DNA from: Bacteroidota bacterium
Lineage (GTDB): Bacteria > Bacteroidota > Bacteroidia > Chitinophagales > Saprospiraceae
Direction of reading: 5' to 3'
NCBI GenBank assembly: GCA_963169455.1
Contig: CAUJDW010000125.1
Span: 124,001-188,000, forward strand
DNA length: 64,000 nt
Positions within the stretch are counted from its first letter, which is position 1. The number at the start of each line of letters is the position of its first letter. Both the position numbers and the translations under genes were made by a program. Shown here in pieces: positions 61,101 to 64,000 of the stretch. The notes below the pieces were generated by a model that made no database searches, had not been told where the DNA came from, and saw only the letters and a list, made by a program, of their open reading frames with translations.

Positions 61101-62542
61101 AGCAGTTTTCCACCACCGTGCCCGGTTACACACCGCGTTCGGGCATCCTGGGAATGACGGATTTCGACTCGCCGGGCTGGGGCTTCATCGCCGGCTGGCA
61201 ACCCAATATCCGCACCCTGAGCGATGATCAGCGCTTCAACCCCAGGCCCGACAACATCAAGGGGGACTGGCTGCGGGAAAATGCCGACTGGATCACTCCC
61301 AGCGTATTCCAGAACCGGGAGGTCATTCAGCAGTACACCCAGAACTACGACGCCAGGGCTACCGTAGAGCCTTTCAAGGATTTCCGCATCGACGTGGAGT
61401 TGACCAAGACCTTCTCTGAAACCTATACGGAAACTTTCAAGGATACCTCACTCGTTGACGGGGTGACGGAGCTGGTGCATACCGTGCCCATCCGCATCGG
61501 CCAGATGCAGGTCTCGTATTTCGCCATGAATACCTTCTTCCAGGACAGCCAGCAGGAGATCAAGGACCTCTTCCTGAAGTTTTCGGACAACCGGGTAGTT
61601 ATTTCCAACCGCCTGGGCGTCGGCCAGCACGATGATGAGAACCTCGCCGATCGCGGTTATACCCGGGGTTTCGGCTCGACCCAGCAGGATGTGCTGCTGC
61701 CGGCCTTCATCGCCGCCTATTCCGGCGAGGACGCCAGCTCGGTCGACCTGGATATTTTCAATACCCTGCCCAACCTGAACTGGCGGCTGACCTACAACGG
61801 GCTGTCCAGGGTGCCTTTTTTCCAGGAGATATTTACGAACTTTTCACTCAGCCATGGTTACCGCTCTTCTCTGGCGGTCAATAACTTCCGCTCCAGTTTG
61901 CCCTACCTGGCCACGCTGGCGACCGGGCCGATCGATACGGTGACCTTCAACTTTTATCCGCGGCTGGAGATTTCTGACGTGGTGATCCAGGAAGCTTTCT
62001 CGCCCCTGATCGCCGTGGACGCCACCCTGAAAAACGGCATGTCGTTCAACGTCGATTACAAGAAATCGCGCCAGCTGGCTCTCAGCACGGTCAACTATCA
62101 GCTCAATGAGACCCAGACCAAGGAAATCGTGCTGGGCTTCGGCTACCTGGTGCGCAACCTGGACATTCCTTTCCTGACCGGCAGCAACAAGAAAAAGGGG
62201 AGCAGCCGGCAGAAGGAAGAGGAACAGCAGCAACAGGGCAACCGTCAGAACAACCAGGGCGGCGGCCGCGGCCGCGGGCTGCAGGGCAAAGACCTGGACA
62301 TCAACTTCAATATGTCGTTGCGCGACGATGTCACTTTCGCGCACCGCCTCGACGAGGGCATCTTCGAGCCTACGCGGGGCAACTACCAGCTGAGCCTCTC
62401 GCCTTCGGCCGAGTACCAGCTCAACCGGCGCCTGTCACTGCGCCTGTTCTTCGACTACCGGCGCACCGTGCCGAAGACCTCCGCGGGCTTCCCGCGCACG
62501 GATACCTCCGGCGGCATCGTGGTGAGCTTCCAGTTGAATTAA
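55148..62542 (+). CDS. sprA: T9SS outer-membrane translocon protein SprA
   Basis: A 2464-residue protein matching SprA (Sov in Porphyromonas) in size, architecture and motifs. Signal peptide at residues 1-~25, then N-terminal segments including Y-M-S-F-Q-E-Y-L-D-F-R and I-D-V-R-P-Q-G-N-I-D-L-T-F-G. The long barrel has hundreds of aromatic/Asp-rich strands and conserved K-G-G-V-V-Y-I-D-D-F-E-G-S and A-E-I-W-I-N-E-M-R-L-T-G blocks. SprA forms the giant 36-strand pore through which folded T9SS cargo leaves the cell. Two low-complexity basic/Gln-rich insertions are visible (about residues 1920-1965 and 2355-2380). The C-rich codon bias creates long antisense frames. The stop codon lies at the base of a palindrome. 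Confidence 0.97.
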   Translation: MSRILLPFSLLLGIATSALIARSYAPLSEAPAAASGIQAGPDTIPDIQERYDDFLTSPGQNPFDLDDPSIIEQNVEYDPATGQYIITERIGDDYFRPPTYMSFQEYLDFRQKQEERAYFNQLSGVSSGAGVSALDPIAKIDVENSLLDRLFGGTAVDIRPQGNIDLTFGVDFSRVENPILTERQRLQGGFDFDMNINMNVTGKIGEKLTLTTNYNTNATFNFDNQIKLDYNTDNYEGGEDNILQKIEAGNVSLPLRGNLIQGAQSLFGLKTELKFGHLRLTAIASQQKSQQENIQIEGGAQVQKFEVRADEYDENRHFFLSFYNRDNFERALLNLPQINTLFKLKKLEVWITNDRNEVTDVRDIVAMADLGEPLELVSPDKVEVNPAWNRRDLLDNKLLPDNAANNLYGRILARGEDVRDIDKAVAALQSEFGLQQARDFEKVSARKLRESEYTFHPELGFISVNINVQPDQVLGVSFEYEYNGNIYRVGEMSINNGTVGTDTMDLTPKVLFVKMLKSTTQRTDVPTWDLMMKNVYSIGAFQVNQQDFRLDIFYDDPGAGQKRFLPETNIAGRPLLRVFNLDNLNTQGDPQPDGIFDFVPGVTINPRNGRIMFPVLEPFGSALGRLIDDELLRRKYVYDSLYQTTLFLAQEAAEQNRFIIRGEYKSSVSSEISLGAFNIPQGSVRVSAGGQTLIEGKDYEVDYSIGKVRILNDAILQSGVPVNVSFEDNTLFGFQTKTMVGLRADYELDKNFNIGATYLQLFERPFTQKVNVGDDPINNKIFGLDLNLSREAPWLTRAVDAIPLISTKEASNITVAAEAAALKPGHARAINLNTQDKGGVVYIDDFEGSGSAFDLRIPTNQWYLASVPQNDEANNNPLFPESALLNDLRYGANRARLNWYRIDPGARGPGDDNNPYTNQVPQVEVFPNLQITPDQLPNIQTLDLAYYPRERGPYNFDIPQGYPGLTRGVEFLGDSLVLRDPHTRWGGIMRELTTNDFQTANIEFLEFWMLSPFLDPEDPMGPSPDYNLQQGDLYINLGNVSEDILRDSRIFFENGLPGPANPERRTDNTSWSRVPVSQQIVRAFDNDPETRQVQDVGLDGLDNAAERQKFAPYLSAISAANANAGARLAEDPSYDDFRYYRSESFGQDAGVLARYRDFNNPEGNSRSNQDNTERQTATNIPDAEDINRDNTLNETESYFQYKISLRANPANPRELDVEKTPFITDQRVSNDGRRIWYRFRIPLNGPEKVAVGGIRDFRSIRFMRMYMHGFQAPVVLRFARLELVRNQWRRYRGDLTALEGPGIPVCKSDSTAFTVDNVNIEENNGRQPFNYVLPDGIQREQAIGVFSALQNEQSLLVNVRGLCDGDERAIFKIINMDMRVYERFKMFVHGEEMDAQEVPDGALSVYVRLGSDFKNNYYEYEIPLTMSDPDNLVSNPNSREYKREVWRPENEFDFELRRLVELKERRNADNVSLNAEYVEEFEVNGIIHKVKIRGNPSVGQVKVAMVGLRNRYDFDNVPYDAEIWINEMRLTGLDERGGAAATARVDAQLADFASVTLAGNVSTIGFGGLDQKVQERQREQISGYDLAANFNLEKFFPESWGLRLPFYAQYSNTTRTPEFDPYDLDIKLKDKINQADSKVVRDSLREQSQEVSTIKSFNLTNVRKERSPDRGSPPMPWDISNFSASYSYTETGFRDPIIEFDEEEKHTGSLDYTYSMPTKYLQPFKGLKGEAFKLISEINFNPLPNSFSFSSVMNRIFQTTRYRFTDVDPRFKTFFNKRFTWDRDYDLQWDLTRSLKFSFNAINSSVIDEPDELALVETYGIDRARQIRRDSIWKNIQDFGRPKNYQHNISLSYNLPIRHLPFFSDFVTAKVQYTGGYNWAAAALNVDSLGNVIQNNQNRTGNLDLNFEKLYDKVPYLRKINKGKTPARPGARPPARNPRDTKSQDDGQDDGKKKKEKKDREPSDIERAIVRPLMALRRVRFNYSEQFSTTVPGYTPRSGILGMTDFDSPGWGFIAGWQPNIRTLSDDQRFNPRPDNIKGDWLRENADWITPSVFQNREVIQQYTQNYDARATVEPFKDFRIDVELTKTFSETYTETFKDTSLVDGVTELVHTVPIRIGQMQVSYFAMNTFFQDSQQEIKDLFLKFSDNRVVISNRLGVGQHDDENLADRGYTRGFGSTQQDVLLPAFIAAYSGEDASSVDLDIFNTLPNLNWRLTYNGLSRVPFFQEIFTNFSLSHGYRSSLAVNNFRSSLPYLATLATGPIDTVTFNFYPRLEISDVVIQEAFSPLIAVDATLKNGMSFNVDYKKSRQLALSTVNYQLNETQTKEIVLGFGYLVRNLDIPFLTGSNKKKGSSRQKEEEQQQQGNRQNNQGGGRGRGLQGKDLDINFNMSLRDDVTFAHRLDEGIFEPTRGNYQLSLSPSAEYQLNRRLSLRLFFDYRRTVPKTSAGFPRTDTSGGIVVSFQLN

Positions 62543-62637
62543 CAGGCGCTGGGGTAGGGATTCCAGCGCTTTATAGCGCGGGGGTAAGGATTCCAGCGCT
62601 TTATAGCGCTGGAATCCCTAGAACCCCAGCGCCTGTT
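62541..62637. terminator. Nested palindrome covering both convergent stop codons
   Basis: Outer stem 15 bp: aacaggcgctggggt (62541-62555) / accccagcgcctgtt (62623-62637). Inside are two copies of gattccagcgctttatagcgc, the second forming a hairpin. The outer left arm overlaps the sprA stop (62540-62542) and the right arm contains the stop of the alkaline phosphatase gene (62618-62620). Confidence 0.75.
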
Positions 62638-63730
62638 TCATTTTGGAATAGATGGCCGTATTCTCGTAGAAACCGGCGAAGAGTTCGGCGCCCGGGCCGT
62701 AGGCGAAGACGGGGATGAGGGAGGCCGTGTGGCCGTCGGTGGTGAAACCCGCGATCAGGGTGTCCATGGTGGAGCCTGGGTTGATGGCGTAACCGCCGGT
62801 TTCGTGGTCGCCGGTAACGATGATCAGGGTTTCGCCGTCCTCCCTGGCGAATTTCAGCATTTCCCCGATGGCCCGGTCGAAGTCGATCATTTCCGAGACG
62901 ATGTAGTCGGAGTTGTTATCGTGGCCGCCCCAGTCGATCTGGGCGCCCTCGATCATGAGGAAGAAGCCCTTGTCCCGGCCTCTGGCGTGCAGGAAATCGA
63001 TGGCCAGGTGGCTGGCCAGGAGCAGGTAATTGCGGCCTTTGATAGCGGGCGGGGGGTCCTCTTCCGCCGTGAAATAGGCGAAATTTTTACTGGTGTTCAG
63101 TTTTATCTCGCTAAGGCTTTCACGGAGGTAGTCGCTCGTGTAATAGCCTTTTTTCTGGAGCTCCACATAGAGGTTTCGCTGGTCGGTTTGCCTGCGGGCG
63201 AAGTATTTCAACCCACCCCCGAGGAAGAAGTCAATATCCGTTTTCATGAACTCCAGCGCGATGGCTTCATAGGCTTCGCGGTATGGGACGTGGGCGATGA
63301 AAGCCGCCGGTGTGGCGTGTACGATGGAAGCCGTGGACATCAGCCCGGTCGCCAGGCCGCGGGTTTCTGCTTCTTCGAGGATTGTCCGTACCGGCACGGT
63401 ATCCATATTGACCCCCAGGGCGCCGTTGAAGGTTTTTACGCCGCTGGCAAAGGCCGTGGCGCCTGCCGCCGAATCAGTGATCAGGTTGTCGCCCGAATAA
63501 GCCTTGTGCAGCCCGATAACCGGGAAGCTTTCCAGGTGGAGTTTGTTTCCGTTGCGGTACATGCCCGCGCTGATCTGGGTGAGCCCCATGCCGTCGCCGA
63601 TCATCAGGATGACATTGCGGGGGTGTTTTGGCGGCGCGTTGTGCTCCGATGAGCGGGGAGGGGTTTGCGCCATTTGGTTGCAACTCCACAGGAAGAGCAG
63701 TACAAAGAAAGGCAAATATTTAGCGATCAT
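62618..63730 (-). CDS. Alkaline phosphatase, lipoprotein
   Basis: A 370-residue alkaline phosphatase-superfamily enzyme, hydrolysing phosphomonoesters with two Zn ions. Lipobox F-L-W-S-C (Cys17) anchors it to the envelope. First metal site: I-L-M-I-G-D-G-M-G (Asp46). Nucleophile motif D-S-A-A-G-A-T-A (Ser87), where Gly replaces the usual Thr of D-S-A-A-T. Metal ligands follow in I-D-W-G-G-H-D-N and V-T-G-D-H-E-T-G-G. It may scavenge phosphate from organic esters at the surface. Convergent with sprA. Confidence 0.92.
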   Translation of the reverse strand: MIAKYLPFFVLLFLWSCNQMAQTPPRSSEHNAPPKHPRNVILMIGDGMGLTQISAGMYRNGNKLHLESFPVIGLHKAYSGDNLITDSAAGATAFASGVKTFNGALGVNMDTVPVRTILEEAETRGLATGLMSTASIVHATPAAFIAHVPYREAYEAIALEFMKTDIDFFLGGGLKYFARRQTDQRNLYVELQKKGYYTSDYLRESLSEIKLNTSKNFAYFTAEEDPPPAIKGRNYLLLASHLAIDFLHARGRDKGFFLMIEGAQIDWGGHDNNSDYIVSEMIDFDRAIGEMLKFAREDGETLIIVTGDHETGGYAINPGSTMDTLIAGFTTDGHTASLIPVFAYGPGAELFAGFYENTAIYSKMKQALGF

Positions 63731-63760
63731 CAGCCGTGTGGTTTTATCCTGCTAAAATTT

Positions 63761-64000
63761 TCAGGCCAAAATAAACCTTTTCCCCGGAAGGGTGCGGACG
63801 AGCCCTTTGAATTCCAGTTCCAGCAGGATGCCGGCCAGTTCGCTGCCGGGTTTGCCCGAAGAGGCGGCCAGGGCGTCGATGCTGGTTCCGTCATCCGGTT
63901 TGAGTAAATCTACGATTATTTTTTCTTCTTCCGTCAGCTCAGTGAACAGCTGTTGCTGTATGGCGCGCGCGCTGTCCAGTTGGTCCCAGCGCATGAGGTA
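63761..64000 (-). CDS. dprA: DprA C-terminal winged-helix fragment (5' end outside window)
   Basis: The frame is open to the right edge, so this is the 3' part of a gene on the minus strand. The visible residues (from M-R-W-D-Q-L-D-S-A-R-A-I) match the helical end of the DprA Rossmann domain followed by the winged helix. That domain reads T-E-E-E-K-I-I-V-D-L-L, then S-I-D-A-L-A-A-S-S-G, then L-L-E-L-E-F-K-G-L-V-R-T-L-P-G-K-R-F. DprA loads RecA on incoming ssDNA in natural transformation and recombination. The call rests on the C-terminal domain only. Confidence 0.8.
   Translation of the reverse strand, partial: YLMRWDQLDSARAIQQQLFTELTEEEKIIVDLLKPDDGTSIDALAASSGKPGSELAGILLELEFKGLVRTLPGKRFILA

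Overview
The window looks like a chromosomal stretch of a GC-rich member of the Bacteroidota, most likely the Saprospiria (Lewinella/Haliscomenobacter/Phaeodactylibacter type). The evidence is a full-length SprA (type IX secretion translocon, 2464 aa), a protein with a gliding-motility-type C-terminal sorting domain, a PorV/PorQ-family protein, TonB receptors with carboxypeptidase-regulatory N-terminal domains, the MurF-Alr fusion typical of Bacteroidota, DUF3108/DUF4230/DUF5686 proteins, and TAnnTTTG-like promoter elements. Species assignment is inference. No rRNA, prophage, transposase or CRISPR array was seen. One tRNA (Gln, TTG) is present.

Layout. 0-2.4 kb: 3' end of an AsmA-like gene and a T9SS cargo protein. 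2.7-4.3 kb: an AT-richer orphan gene with glycosyltransferase-like motifs. 4.6-14.8 kb: cell-surface carbohydrate enzymes (GH20, GH5 and GH3, all lipid- or membrane-anchored), a fatty acid desaturase, a c-type haem-binding protein and a long disordered secreted protein. 14.9-16.6 kb: an accessory patch with a frameshifted HNH endonuclease plus its small partner, and a DUF433/DUF5615 toxin-antitoxin-like pair bracketed by 36-bp direct repeats. 17-23.3 kb: aldo/keto reductase, alpha/beta hydrolase, MscS channel, a predicted outer-membrane protein, a thioredoxin-TPR protein and a lipoprotein. 24-33 kb: a three-gene surface cassette (TonB-dependent receptor, 1378-aa secreted protein with a T9SS-like tail, PorV/PorQ-family protein). 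33-45.5 kb: housekeeping (greA, HIT hydrolase, ruvC, flippase-like membrane protein, purD, murF/alr) with envelope proteins. 45.7-50 kb: three consecutive periplasmic chaperone/parvulin genes. 50-54 kb: two POT-family transporters. 54-64 kb: ruvA, sprA, alkaline phosphatase and the 3' end of dprA.

How the genes fit together. The periplasmic parvulins and SurA would escort outer-membrane and secreted proteins. SprA is the T9SS outer-membrane channel. The PorV-like protein, the 1378-aa protein and the gliding-domain protein are plausible shuttle and cargo. The GH enzymes, TonB receptor, desaturase, MscS and POT transporters point to a cell-surface scavenging lifestyle.

The most unusual layer is intergenic. 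Many gene ends carry long palindromes, several locus-specific: pentameric arrays of self-complementary 14-mers at 37.4 and 50.7 kb, nested palindromes at 20.4, 50.1 and 62.5 kb, terminal-inverted-repeat elements at 4.4 and 6.6 kb, and a hairpin family with copies at 8.75 and 42.95 kb. Strongly C/G-ending codons in the large surface genes create very long antisense open frames, which are treated here as shadows.
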